Assembly: GCA_025232375.1 (NCBI GenBank)
Contig: CP060419.1
Location: forward strand, 2,355,001-2,419,000
DNA from: Pseudoxanthomonas sp. NC8
GTDB lineage: Bacteria > Pseudomonadota > Gammaproteobacteria > Xanthomonadales > Xanthomonadaceae
Direction: 5' to 3'
Length of the DNA: 64,000 nt
How positions within the stretch are numbered: position 1 is the first letter of the stretch; every line of letters begins with the position of its first letter. The notes beneath the pieces are model-generated. The model searched no databases. It had not been told where the DNA came from and saw only the letters and a list, made by a program, of their open reading frames with translations. Shown here in pieces: positions 1 to 9,945 of the stretch. Made by a program: the position numbers and the translations under genes.

Positions 1-186
1 GTCCCAGCGCGCGAACGCACCGTCCACCGCCACCCGCAGGCGCTCGCGCGGCCAATGCAGGTCGTGGCGCGCGGCCACTTCGGCATAGAGCGCGGTAAGG
101 TCCGGCGCGGTGCTGTCCACGGCTTCGGTGTCGCGGCCGGCGGCCTCGCGCAGGCTGGCGAAGTACAGCAGGCGCACGGTCGCCAT
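1..186 (-). CDS. moaD: MoaD, molybdopterin synthase small subunit (cut by window edge)
   Basis: MoaD is the ubiquitin-like sulfur carrier of molybdopterin synthase; it delivers thiocarboxylate sulfur to cyclic pyranopterin monophosphate with MoaE. Only the N-terminal 62 residues are inside the window. They begin [18 protein letters not shown], the usual first beta-strand and helix of MoaD, so the diagnostic C-terminal Gly-Gly is not visible. The ATG shares one base with the moaC stop (TGATG), indicating translational coupling as the last visible gene of a kdkA-MBL-moaA-moaC-moaD operon. A TAAGG at 96-100 is probably a misread CCAGG, which changes an expected Ala to Thr. moaE would be expected just outside the window. 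Confidence 0.85.
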   Translation of the reverse strand, partial: MATVRLLYFASLREAAGRDTEAVDSTAPDLTALYAEVAARHDLHWPRERLRVAVDGAFARWD

Positions 187-686
187 CAGCCCGCCTTCCC
201 GAAATCGCGCTTGCCGCCGTGCTTGCCGAGCAGCTTCGCCGGGCCGAGCACGATCGCGTGCGACAGCGCCTTGCTCATGTCGTACACGGTCAGCGCGGCC
301 ACCGTGGCACCGGTCAGCGCTTCCATCTCCACCCCGGTGCGCGCGGTGGTGCGGGCGCTGCACTCGATCCGCAGCTCGCGTTCGTTGTGCCAGTCGATGG
401 CGATGCGCAGTCCCTCCAGCGGCAACGCGTGGCAGAACGGGATCAGCTCATGGGTGCGCTTGGCCGCCAGCGTGCCGGCGATCACCGCGGTCTCTACGAT
501 GCCGCCCTTGGCCGCGCGCAGGCCGCTGGCGCGCAGCTGCGCGGCGACGTCGGCCGGAAATTTCACCCGGCACTCGGCGGTCGCGCTGCGCGCGGTCACG
601 GCCTTGGACGACACGTCGACCATGGCCGGGCGCCCTTCGGCGTCCAGGTGGGTCAGCGCGCTGCGGGAAGACTTGGTTCGTGCCAC
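186..686 (-). CDS. moaC: MoaC, cyclic pyranopterin monophosphate synthase
   Basis: MoaC converts the MoaA product 3',8-cyclo-GTP into cyclic pyranopterin monophosphate, the second step of molybdenum cofactor synthesis in the cytoplasm. The 166-residue frame is intact and of family length. It contains the two MoaC signatures [15 protein letters not shown] (about residues 76-90) and [19 protein letters not shown] (about 117-135), which line the active site. The start ATG lies directly next to the moaA stop and the stop overlaps the moaD start, so the three moa genes are transcribed and translated together. Confidence 0.95.
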   Translation of the reverse strand: MARTKSSRSALTHLDAEGRPAMVDVSSKAVTARSATAECRVKFPADVAAQLRASGLRAAKGGIVETAVIAGTLAAKRTHELIPFCHALPLEGLRIAIDWHNERELRIECSARTTARTGVEMEALTGATVAALTVYDMSKALSHAIVLGPAKLLGKHGGKRDFGKAG

Positions 687-1702
687 TCAACCTCCGATCA
701 GGCACATCTCGATGTGCTTGCGCGGCGCCAGCGGGTTGCCGCGGATTTCGCTGTAGCGGTCGCCCCGGCGCGACCACAGCGCGGCCACGTGGCTGGCCAG
801 CGCCGCCTCGCCCTGTTCGAGCGCGGGCCTGAGATCGTGGCCGTCGGCGGCGAACAGGCATGTGTACAGGCGGCCGTCGGCGGAGACGCGCGCGCGGTGG
901 CAGTCGCCGCAGAACGGCGTGCTGACTGAACTGACGAAACCGACCTCGCCGCCGCCATCGGCGAAGGCATAACGTTCGGCGACCTCGCCACGGTACTGCG
1001 ACTGCAGCGGCCGCAGCGGCCAGCGCACGGCGATGCGGTCGCGCAGTTCGAGCGACGACACCACCTGCTCCGGACGCCAGCCGTTGCAGGTGCCGACGTC
1101 CATGTATTCGATGAAGCGGACCACGTGGCTGCTGCCGCGGAAGCGCTCCAGCAGCGGCAGCACCTGGTCCTCGTTGGCGCCGCGCTGGACTACGCAGTTG
1201 ATCTTCAGCGCGGCGAAGCCGGCGGCCTCGGCGGCGGCGATGCCTTCCAGCACCGCGCCCACCTCGCCACGTCCGCCGGACATGGCCCGGAACACGCCGG
1301 GATCCAGCGCATCGAGGCTGACCGTGATCCGGTGCAGCCCGGCTGCGCGCAGCGCGTGGGCCTGGGCGGCCAGCAATGAACCGTTCGTGGTCAGGGTAAG
1401 GTCGTCGATGCCGGGAATCCGCGCCAGCCGCGCCACCAGGTCCGGCAGGCGCTTGCGCAGCAGCGGCTCGCCCCGGTCAGGCGCAGCTTGTGCACGCCGA
1501 CCGCGGCGAAGCCGCGCACCACCGTCTCGATCTGCTCGAAGGACAGCCGCCCGGCCGCGTCCAGGCCATGGTCGTCGGGGATGCGGTCGGCCGGCATGCA
1601 GTAGCCACAGCGGAAGTTGCAGGCGTCGATCACCGACAGGCGCAGGTCGTGCAGAGGCCGACCGAGGCGGTCCTGCGGCAACGCCTGCAGCGGCCGGGCC
1701 AT
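687..1702 (-). CDS. moaA: MoaA, GTP 3',8-cyclase (radical SAM), one frameshift
   Basis: MoaA is the radical SAM enzyme that starts molybdenum cofactor synthesis by cyclising GTP. The N-terminal part (1702 to about 1475) has the radical SAM cluster motif DACNFRCGYC (CxxxCxxC). The C-terminal part carries the second iron-sulfur site FCGDCHRARVSADGRLYTC and ends in Gly-Gly, as MoaA does. The two parts lie in different frames. The break is at about 1473, inside the conserved LTGGEPLL segment, where the sequence reads LTG and then runs out of frame; one base appears to be missing. Total length fits the family (about 338 residues). Start chosen at the ATG six bases after the upstream gene's stop. 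I consider the break a sequence error, as moaC and moaD are intact. Confidence 0.88.
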
Positions 1703-1708
1703 GAAGGT

Positions 1709-2469
1709 TCATGGCAGCAGCGGCATCCCGGTCTTCGGCTCGGCCAGCGGCCACGACTCGCCGGGACGGGCGACCCGGCACCCGCGCGCGACCATCGCCG
1801 CGGCGTCGGCATGGCCGGCGTAGTGATACAGCAGCATGCGCTGGCGCAGCGCGGCGGGATATTCGCGCTCCAGGTCGTCCAGGCCGGTATGCGAGGGATT
1901 GCCGTGCAGCGCGCAGTCGTGGGCGATCAGCTCGCCGGCATCGGCGTGGCGCGCCAGCATCTCCGGGATCGGCCGGGTATCGCCGCTCCACACCAGGCTG
2001 CCGCGCAGGCGCAGGCCGAAGGCGGTGTCGGGCCAGTGGTGGCGGACCGGGAACACTTCCAGGCGCAGGCCGTCGTGCCAGAACGCGTCGCTCACCGGCA
2101 CCAGCTGGAACGCGTCCCAGAAGTTGGCGCCGCCTTCGGCCAGCACGTTCGGATAGTCGGCGACCCGTCGCTGCAGCAGCGGCACCACCGGCGCCGGCAC
2201 GTACAGGCGCACGCGGCCACGGCGCTGCGGATCGAAATAGGTGGACACGAACAGCCGTTCCAGCCCGGCGACGTGGTCCATGTGCACGTGGGTGATGAAC
2301 ACCGCCGCGGGCTGGCTGCCGTAGCGCGACTCGAACGCGCTAAGGCCTTCGGCGCCGCAGTCGATGGTCAATGGGGCTGGCCGTCGCGCTCGATGCTGGC
2401 CATGGCCGAGCCCAGCTCCACCGCGGAAGCGTTGCCGACGCCTAGCAGTCGCAACGTCCAGGCAGCCAT
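1709..2469 (-). CDS. MBL-fold metallo-hydrolase (RNase Z-like), one frameshift
   Basis: About 253 residues of the metallo-beta-lactamase fold. The N-terminal strand (LRLLGVGNAS) and the metal motif THVHMDH are typical of the ribonuclease Z/PhnP-like branch; further candidate metal ligands are the HH of PVRHHWPD, the Asp of WSGDTRP and a C-terminal His. The reading frame is broken at about 2375 (after GQP, before LTIDCGAEG), where one base is missing. The ATG overlaps the kdkA stop by one base (TGATG) and the stop precedes moaA by six bases, so it belongs to this operon. The substrate cannot be told from sequence; phosphodiesterase activity is the best family-level guess. Confidence 0.75.
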
Positions 2470-3218
2470 CAGCAGCCCCGCTTCCAGGCCAGCTCGTAGG
2501 CGCGACGCAGGCGGGCGAAGTCGGCCTCGACCTCGGCGGAGGCACGTTCGCCGCGCAGCTTCAGCAGCGAGCGCAGCAGCCGGCGCAGGTTCTCCTCGCG
2601 CCAGTGCGTGGCCGGGATGCGCAGGCGGCCGCGGTCGAAATCGATCATCCAGCCGCGGCCGTTGCCGTCGAACAGCAGGTTGTGGGCATTGAGGTCGGCA
2701 TGGTCCAGGCCTTCGCGGTGGAAGCGCGCGATCAGCCGGCCGGTCTCTTCCCATGGCGCGCCGTTGCCGGCCACCAGCGCGCGGTCGGCCAGCGAACGCA
2801 CGTCCAGCAGCCGCTCCAGCAGGATCGCGGCGCGGTAGCCGTAGCCCTCGCGCACGTAGCTGGCGGCCAGCGGACGCGGCACCGGCAGGCCGCGCACGAC
2901 CAGCTCGCGCATCAGCCGGAACTCGGCGAAGCTGCGAGTGTGCGAGGCACCGCGCCACAGGTAGCGGTCGCGGCTGAAGCGTGCGGTAAGGCCGCCACGG
3001 AGGTACTGGCGCAGCACGCACGGACCGAACGGCGCATCGACGAACCAGGCACCGCCGCGACCGCCGGACCCCACCGGCCGCGCCCGCTCGCCCTAGGCCG
3101 CGGGCGAGAACAGTTCGGCACCGGCTTGCCGCAGTCGCTGGCGGTCGAAGAGAATGGCCCCGTACCCGCTCTCCGCGCGGTACGGCATCAAGGCTTCGCT
3201 GGCATCAAAGGCGACCAT
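2469..3218 (-). CDS. kdkA: KdkA, 3-deoxy-D-manno-octulosonic acid kinase, with in-frame amber
   Basis: KdkA phosphorylates the Kdo residue of lipid A precursors in organisms with a single-Kdo inner core. From the ATG at 3218 the frame runs to 2469 and, if the internal TAG at 3093-3095 is ignored, gives exactly 249 residues, the usual KdkA length. The kinase-like core has the catalytic [10 protein letters not shown] loop and the IDFDRGRL metal motif. The TAG sits in CCTAGG; reading it as CCTGG turns the stop into Trp without changing the frame. The gene is divergent from the glycosyltransferase at 3251 across only 32 bases, consistent with paired lipopolysaccharide-core functions. I call it a functional gene with a sequence error rather than a pseudogene. 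Confidence 0.85.
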
Positions 3219-3250
3219 TCCGCACGAGTCTAACAACACACTGCAAGCGA

Positions 3251-4299
3251 ATGCGCCCGTCACTGTGCCTGCTGCGCCTGTCCGCCCTCGGCGACGTCAC
3301 CCATGTCGTGCCGCTGGTGCGCACCCTACAGAACGCCTGGCCCGCCTCGGCTGATGCGCCGCCGCTGCACTGGGTGATCGACCCCGCCGGTTTCCGCCTG
3401 CTCGATGGACTCGAGGGCGTGGCCTTCCATGTCTACGACAAGCGCAGCGGCGGTGGCCGGCATGCGTGCATTGCGCGCCGCGCTGCCGGCGGACGGCTTC
3501 GACGTGCTGCTGCAGATGCAGGTGGCTTTGCGCGCCAACCTGCTGTCGGCACATGTCCGCGCTGTGCGCCGGATCGGCTACGACCGCTCGCGGTCCAGGG
3601 ACCTGCACGGCCTCTTCATCAACGAGCGCATCGCCGACCGGCCGGGCATCCACGTGCTCGATGCGATCGGCAGCTTCTGCGAACCGCTGGGGCTGGTGGG
3701 ACGCGGTGCGCTGGGACCTGCCGGTGCCGGCGGCGGCGCGCGAATGGGCCCGGGCGCAATGGCCCGACGACGGCACGCCGGTGCTGATGGTCTCGCCCTG
3801 CTCCAGCCACGTGCGCCGCAACTGGTACGCCGACCGCTACGCCGCGCTCGCCGACCACGCCGCCTCGCGCGGCTGGCGGGTGGTGCTGTGCGGCGGCCGC
3901 AGCGAACTGGAACGCAGCACCGCCGACGCGATCCTCGCGGCAATACGTGCCCCGGCGCTGGACCTGGTCGGCAAGGACACGCTCAAGCAGCTGCCCGCCC
4001 TGCTCGAACGCGCGCGCCTGCTGGTCACACCCGACTCCGGGCCGATGCACATCGCCAACGCGATGGGCACGAAGGTGCTGGGCCTGCATGCGGCCAGCAA
4101 CCCGGCCCGCAGCGGCCCCTACTCGGACCGCCGCTACTGCGTGGACCGCTACGACGACGCCGCGCGCCGGTACCTGGGCAAGCCGGCGGCCGCGCTCAGG
4201 TGGGGCGCCAAGATCGAACGCGACGGCGTGATGGAGCTGGTCACCGTGGATGACGCGATCGATGCGTTCGAACGCTACCGCGCCGACCACGGCGGCTGA
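3251..4299 (+). CDS. Family 9 glycosyltransferase (heptosyltransferase-like), two frameshifts
   Basis: GT9 enzymes transfer heptose or related sugars to the lipopolysaccharide inner core at the cytoplasmic face of the inner membrane. The start [18 protein letters not shown] is the typical GT9 N-terminus (LSxLGDV). The C-terminal half keeps the donor-binding segment [20 protein letters not shown]. The protein is read in three consecutive frames with breaks at about 3455 and about 3700; joined length is about 349 residues, normal for the family. Divergence from kdkA supports a core-oligosaccharide role. Which sugar is transferred is not evident. Confidence 0.82.
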
Positions 4300-4329
4300 C
4301 CGCGCGCGCCCGGCGCAGGGGCCGGCCGC

Positions 4330-7300
4330 GTGAACCAGGGCGCGGCGCAACCTGTCGCGGTGCCCCCTTCCCTGCCCGGCGCGGCGGTCCTCGCCCTGTT
4401 CGTGGTGTCCGGCTTCGCCGGGCTGGTCTACCAGTCGCTGTGGTCGCACTACCTAGGCCTGGTGCTGGGCCATGCGGCGTACGCGCAGAGCCTGAGTACT
4501 GGCGATCTTCATGGGTGGCATGGCGCTGGGCGCCTGGCTGGCCGCGCGCCTGGGGCTGCAGTGGACGCGACTGCTGCATGCCTATGCGCTGGCCGAAGCC
4601 GGCATCGGCCTGCTCGGCCTGGCGTTCCATCCGCTGTTCCTCGGCTACCTCGGCCTGTCGGAGGCGGTGCTGCCGGCCCTGGGCGACGGGGCCTTCGGCC
4701 GCCTGTACCCGTGGCTCTCGGCCGCGCTGCTGATCCTGCCGGCGTGCCTGCTGCTCGGTGCGACCTTCCCCTTGCTCAGCGCCGGCTGGCTGCGTGCCGG
4801 ACGCGGCGCCAGCGGCGCGGGCGGCCAGGATGCGCGCGTGCTCGGCGGCCTGTACTTCGCCAACAGCTTCGGCGCGGCGCTGGGCGCGCTCGGCGCGACC
4901 TTCCTGCTGCTGCCGCGACTGGGCATGCCCGGGGCGATGGCGGTGGCAGGGGTGGCCAACCTGCTGGTGGCGGCCGCCGCGTGGGCGCTGTCGCTGCGGC
5001 ACGAACGCATCCGCTGCGATGCGCCAGCCGACCTCGCGGCGCCCGCCTCCGGGAAAGCCGCATCGACGCACGACGCGCTGGTAAGGACCGTGCTGTGGAT
5101 CGCGCTGGCCTCGGGCGCCTGCTCGTTCGTGTACGAACTCGGCTGGATCCGGCTGCTCAACCGGGGCCTGGGCACCACCCTGCACAGTTTCGAGTTGATG
5201 CTGGCCGCGTTCCTGCTCGGCCTGGCCTTCGGCGGCGCTGGGTCCACCGGCGCGCGCCACGACTGGCCGATCCACTGCGCGTCGCCGGCCTGCAGCCCAG
5301 GTCGCGATGGGCGTGGCCGCGCTGCTGTCGCTGCTGGCCTTCGCCCATTCCTTCGAGTGGACCGCGGGGCTGGTGCAGTCGCTGTCGCGCACCGATGGCG
5401 GCTACCGGCTGTACCTGCTGGGCAGCGCCGCCATCGCGATGGCGGTGATGCTGCCGGCCGCGTTCTTCGCCGGCACCACCCTGCCGCTGTTCACTTTGGC
5501 GCTGCTGCGCAGCGGCGCGGGCGAGACCGCGATCGGGCGCCTGTATGCGGCCAACACCATCGGCGCGATCGCCGGCGTGGTGCTGACGGTGCACGTGCTG
5601 GTGCCGCTGGCCGGCGTGCGCATGGCGATCGTGCTGGCCGCGGCCGGCGACGTACTGCTCGGCTTCTGGCTGCTGGCGCATGGCCGCGGCGAGGTGGCGC
5701 CGCGGCGCGTGGCGGACTCGCACTGGTGGCCGCGGGCGCCCTGGTCGTGGGCCTGGTCTGGGGCAGGCCGGATCCACGGGCGCAGCTGTCCGGCGTGTTC
5801 CGCACCGGCTTCGCCAGCCTCGACCCTGCATTGCAGGTGCCGTTCCTGCGCGACGGCAAGACCGCCACCATAGGCGTGGCCCGCTCGCCGGCGCAGGGGA
5901 TGCTGTCGCTGCTGACCAATGGCAAGTCCGATGGCGCGATGTCGGCGACATTGGCCGGCCCGCCCGGCGGCGACGAACTGACCATGGTCAGCCTCGGTGC
6001 GCTGCCGCTGGCGCTGCATCCGCAGCCGCGCCAGGTCGGCGTGATCGGCCAGAGTATGGGCCTGTCGACCCATACCCTGCTCGGCAGCGACCGGGTCGAG
6101 CGGGTGGCGACGGTCGAGATCGAGCCGATGGTGCACGCCGCCGGCGCGCGCGTGTTCGCCGCGCGCATCCCGCGCACGCTGCACGACCCGCGTTCGCGGA
6201 TCCACTTCGACGACGCGCGGCACTTCTTCTCCACTCACCAGCGCCGCTACGACGTGATCGTCTCCGAGCCGTCCAACCCCTGGGTCAGCGGCGTGGGCGG
6301 ACTGTTCACCACCGAGTTCTACGCATTCCTGCACCGGCACCTTGGCCGACGACGGGGTGCTGGTGCAATGGCTGCAGACCTACGAGATCGACGACGCGCT
6401 GCTGGCACGGATCATCGCCGCGGCCCTGCAGTCCTTCCCGGATGCGGAGGTCTACCTTACCTGGGACAACGACCTGGTCGTGGTCGCCTGCCGCAGCCGG
6501 TGCCCGGGCGCCGATGCCGGCCGCCTGCACGCGACGGCGGCGCTGGCGCGCGAGGCCGCACGCGTCGGCCTGGACAGCGACGCGGCGCTGCAACTGCGCA
6601 GGATCGGCGGTCGCGGCCTGCTGCAGACCTATGCACGCGCCCTGCACGCCGAACCGCACAGCGACTTCCATCCGGTGGTCGCCTTGCAGGGACCGCGCAC
6701 CCGTTTCCGCAGCGACCGCGCCGATACCCTGCAGCGCCTTACCGACAACGGCCTGCCGGTGCTGGACGTGCTCGAGGGCCGCACACCGCCGCCGTCCAGC
6801 GATACGGTGGCGGCGTTGCCGGGCCACAGCCTGCTGCTGGGTCGCCGGCGCGCGATCGCGCTGGCTTCGGCGCTGCGCGACCGCAGCCACGCCAGCACGC
6901 TCGCCCTGCGCGATCGCGACGCACCGCAGGCCGAGCTGGCACTGCAGGCCCTCCTGGGGCTTTCGCATGGCACGGTCCAGGACCCGGCCACCTGGGCCGA
7001 GGCCGCCTCGACCGTGGCGATGGCGACCATCGGCCACCTGCCCGCCACCGACCTGCAGGGCGCGTGGATAGGACCGGGCTGGATCGACGCCTCGCTGCAG
7101 TCCGAACCGGTCCGGCGCATGCTGGCGATGTACGCCGCCGCCGCCGCACGCGATGCGGCAGCGATGCGCAGCAGCGGCGAAGCCCTGCTGCAGCTGCCGC
7201 AGGCGCTGCCGGTGGAGGTGCAGGAACAGGCGCTGGTCATCGCCCAGCTCGGTGCGCTCAGGCTGGGCCGGCCGGGCGAGGTCGAACAGCTGCACGCCGG

Positions 7301-7430
7301 CTACGGCGTGGCGCTGCCGCACAGCCCGCAGCTGCGCATGGTCCGCCACATGATCCGGATCCGCGCGCTCGAACTGCGCGCGCAGTCGCCGGTGGCGACC
7401 GCGACTCAGGGCGTGGAGCCGCCCCGGTAG
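4330..7430 (+). CDS. Membrane-anchored spermidine-synthase-like protein, several frameshifts
   Basis: A very long protein (about 1030 residues once joined). The N-terminal half is hydrophobic with many membrane segments (from LFVVSGFAGLVYQ, through GAWLAARLGL, to about 5700). This is followed by a spermine/spermidine-synthase-like Rossmann domain with IGQSMGLSTHTLLGS, VEIEPMV and SEPSNPWVSGVGGLFTTEFY. About 360 further residues after 6342 show no domain I recognise. This layout matches fused membrane/spermidine-synthase proteins of unknown substrate. Breaks are at about 4493, 5235-5300, 5720 and 6340; the last is at CCTTGG, a damaged CCTGG. The start is GTG at 4330. The 3' end overlaps the convergent DUF6165 gene by 25 bases. 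Polyamine synthesis itself is not proven. Confidence 0.72.
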
Positions 7431-7813
7431 TCCTGGTAGGACTTCTCCTCGACGTAGGCCGAGCCCAGCGCCAGGTTGATTTCCTTCTTCACCCGCGCGC
7501 GCTCGTCGTTCTCGAAGTAGACGCTGCGCGCCAGGCGCACGAATTCCTCGTCGAAGGCCTGCGCCTTTTCCTTGACCCGGACCTCGTCCTCGATATCCCA
7601 CAGCCGCTCGTTGACCGCCTTGAGCTGCGCGCGCAGGAGGGCGATGTCCCTGCCGGCGGCCGGATGCTGCATCCAGCTGCGCTCCAGCGCGGACAGCTCC
7701 TTGTGGACGTTGGCAAGCTTGGCCGGATCGGTCATGCGCTCGGACTTGATCTGCAGGATCGCGATCTTGTCGAGCAGTTCGCCGAAGGACACGGGCACGA
7801 GGATTTCGGACAT
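7406..7813 (-). CDS. DUF6165 family protein
   Basis: An intact 135-residue soluble protein beginning MSEILVPVSFGELLDK. It is highly charged and predicted helical, with many Glu/Lys/Arg and no signal peptide or membrane segment, and resembles the DUF6165 family, whose function is unknown. Its 3' end overlaps the end of the spermidine-synthase-like gene on the other strand by 25 bases, a tail-to-tail arrangement. No catalytic motif is visible. Confidence 0.75.
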   Translation of the reverse strand: MSEILVPVSFGELLDKIAILQIKSERMTDPAKLANVHKELSALERSWMQHPAAGRDIALLRAQLKAVNERLWDIEDEVRVKEKAQAFDEEFVRLARSVYFENDERARVKKEINLALGSAYVEEKSYQDYRGGSTP

Positions 7814-8161
7814 GGCGGAAACACTGGAAGAACCTACGCCAGTCTAGCGCCAACGCAGGCACGCCCGCGCACGGAGGCCCGGGAAGGCAGGCCGCGCGCG
7901 TGGTGCAACCCATTGAAATCGTTGGGCGAGCGCGATGGACTCACGGAGCCTCGCCCTGCGGGTGGCTTCGCCGCGCAAACCGCGGCGCGGATGAATGCCC
8001 GCCCGAGGCCCCGCAGTCAGGTCCTTTCATCCGGGGCGCAGCGAGGGAGGGATTCACTCGGCACTGCGTGCCTCGCCCTGCGGGCGGCGGCTTCGCCGCC
8101 GTGCAATCCGCTGCGCGGATTGTCGGACCAGGAGCTCCCATCAAGGCCCGCCCACACCCCA
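7814..8161. other. Intergenic region with two imperfect copies of a hairpin-forming repeat
   Basis: No gene is seen between DUF6165 and tRNA-Ser. The region has two related copies (about 7947-7995 and 8069-8123) of a segment containing CTCGCCCTGCGGG and a GGC/TTCGCCGC hairpin, about 120 bases apart. Near 8041-8053 the string GAGGGAGGGATTC repeats the T-arm region of the adjacent tRNA-Ser in the same orientation. It may be a decayed partial tRNA duplication or a repetitive palindromic element. Confidence 0.4.
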
Positions 8162-8199
8162 GATACGCAAAAACCCCCTTGCGGGGGCTTTTGCGTATC
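8162..8199 (-). terminator. Intrinsic terminator after tRNA-Ser
   Basis: A perfect inverted repeat with a GCCCCC stem and GCAA loop, extended by AT pairs so that a run of T follows the stem on either strand. It begins directly at the CCA end of tRNA-Ser and fits rho-independent termination of that transcript. Confidence 0.8.
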
Positions 8200-8290
8200 T
8201 GGCGGAGAGGGAGGGATTCGAACCCTCGAGGCGCTATAAACGCCTGCCTGATTTCGAGTCAGGTACATTCAACCGCTCTGCCACCTCTCC
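8200..8290 (-). tRNA. tRNA-Ser (CGA anticodon)
   Basis: A 91-base type II tRNA with encoded CCA. The acceptor stem is GGAGAGG/CCTCTCC, the anticodon loop reads CTCGAAA (anticodon CGA, decoding UCG), a long variable arm follows, and the T loop is TTCGAAT. It is followed directly by a terminator. Confidence 0.95.
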
Positions 8291-8475
8291 GTGGCCCCGG
8301 CCTTACCGGGGGCGCAAATGATACGGGGCCGGCGGTTCCGGAACAAGCCAGCGGCGGTGGACGGGTGCAGATGCCGGTCGATCTTCCCGCGCCGTTCACG
8401 TTTTCCTTGTCCTCTGTCCTGTCCGCCCGGATCATTGCGTAAGCATCACTTGAGCATCCCTGCCCGCAGGCAGCC

Positions 8476-9175
8476 ATGATCGAATTCGGACACCTGACCC
8501 ACGTCGGCCTGCGCCGTCAGCTCAACGAAGACACCTACTACGGTGACAGCGACCTCGGGTTGTGGCTGGTGGCCGACGGCATGGGCGGGCACGCCTGTGG
8601 CGAGGTGGCCAGCGCGCTGGCGCGCGAGACCATCGTCCGCGAGATCCGCAGCGGCACCCCGCTGACCTGGGCCATCCGCATCGCCGACGAGGAGATCATC
8701 CGCGTCTCGCGCCGCCGCAACGACGCTCTGCCGATGGGGACCACGGTGGTCGCCGCGCGTGTGGGGCCAGCGCTTCGAGGTCGCCTGGGTCGGCGACAGC
8801 CGCGCCTACCTGTGGCGCGACGGCAAGCTGGCCCAGCTCAGTGGGACCACAGCTACGTGCAGGACCTGATCGCGCAGGGCACGCTGACCCCCGAACAGGC
8901 GCGCTCGCATCCGCACCGCAACGTGGTCACCGGGCGCTGGGCGTGACCGATCCAAACCACCTGAACGTGTCGGTCATGGCCGGCGAGCTGCGCCCGGGCA
9001 TGCAACTGCTGCTGTGCAGCGACGGCCTCACCGAGGAAGTCGACGACCGCCACATCGCCAGCACGCTGTCCGAGCAGGACTGCAGCGCGCAGGAATGCGT
9101 GGATACTCTGGTCGCCGCGGCCTGGATGGCGGCGGCTCGGACAACGTCACCGCGGTCCTGGTGCGCTGCCAGTAG
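8476..9175 (+). CDS. PP2C-type serine/threonine phosphatase, several frameshifts
   Basis: A PPM-family protein phosphatase of about 233 residues, similar to bacterial Stp/PrpC proteins that oppose Hanks-type kinases. Motif order is as in the family: RRQLNEDTYY near the N-terminus, VADGMGGHACGE with the metal-binding DGMGGH, AWVGDSRAY, CSDGLTEEV and a C-terminal SDNVTAVLV. The motifs lie in different frames with breaks at about 8760, 8842, 8937 and 9122; the last lies in a GCCTGG that should read GCCCTGG. No kinase gene lies next to it in the window. It converges on dnaQ with a 27-base gap. Confidence 0.85.
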
Positions 9176-9202
9176 GCCGGGTCCCGGCCGACCAGGTGAT
9201 GG

Positions 9203-9939
9203 TCAGCCCGGTACGGGCTCCACCACCGGCGGCGACTCGACGGCCATGTCCCACACCGCGCGACCCGCCTTCTTGCGCAGCGTTTCCAGCCGCCGCAGGT
9301 GCGCCGATGCCTCGTCGGGATGCACGCCGATGCGCGGACGCTCGCCGGCGACGGCGACGAAGCGGGTAACGGCGACAGGTCGCGCGGCCGCGGCCTGCAC
9401 ATCGCCAAAGCCGATCTCCTCCTGGCCGGAGGTCAGGGCGATGTAGACGTCGGGCAGGATCTGCGCGTCGAGCAGAGCGCCATGCAGCTGCCGGTGCGAG
9501 TTGTCCACGCCCAGGCGCTTGCACAGCGCGTCCAGCGAATTGCGCTGTCCGGGATAGCGTTCGCGCGCCAGCAGCAGGGTGTCGACCACGGTGGTGCGGT
9601 CGGCCATCCGTCCGTACTGGCTGCCGGCCCGCGACAGCTCGTTGTCGAGGAAGCCTATGTCGAAGGCCGCGTTGTGGATGATCAGCTCGGCGCCGTCGAT
9701 GTACTCGAGGAACTCCTCGACCACCTCGTCGAACACCGGCTTGTCGGTAGGAACTCCAGGGTCAGGCCCGTGACCTCCTGCGCGCCGGGTTCGAAGTCGC
9801 AGTCGGGCTTCAGGTAGCGATGGAAGTTGCGTCCGCTCGGGCGTCGCTCAAGCAGCTCCACGCAGCCGATCTCGACCACGCGGTTGCCCTTCTTCCACTC
9901 CAGCCCGGTGGTTTCCGTATCGAGGATGATCTGGCGCAT
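9203..9939 (-). CDS. dnaQ: DnaQ, DNA polymerase III epsilon (3'-5' exonuclease), one frameshift
   Basis: Epsilon is the proofreading subunit of the DNA polymerase III core. Exo I is seen as ILDTETTGLEW, Exo II as HNAAFDIGFLDNEL, and Exo III as LHGALLDAQILPDVY with the catalytic His and Asp. The C-terminal part holds the usual linker and alpha-binding tail. The frame breaks at about 9748, where TTCCTACCGACAAG stands for an expected TTCCTGGCCGACAAG (Leu-Ala-Asp-Lys), one base short at a CCTGG. Restored length is 245 residues. The start is six bases after the rnhA stop, giving the rnhA-dnaQ arrangement common in gammaproteobacteria, here co-directional. Confidence 0.92.
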
Positions 9940-9945
9940 GCGCGG

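Noticed and set aside
4511..8239. A 1242-codon open frame on the plus strand from the spermidine-synthase-like gene to the tRNA-Ser
   Set aside because: After about 5235 it is an out-of-frame, Arg/Gly/Ala-rich translation that also crosses the antisense of DUF6165 and a tRNA; the recognised protein uses other frames.
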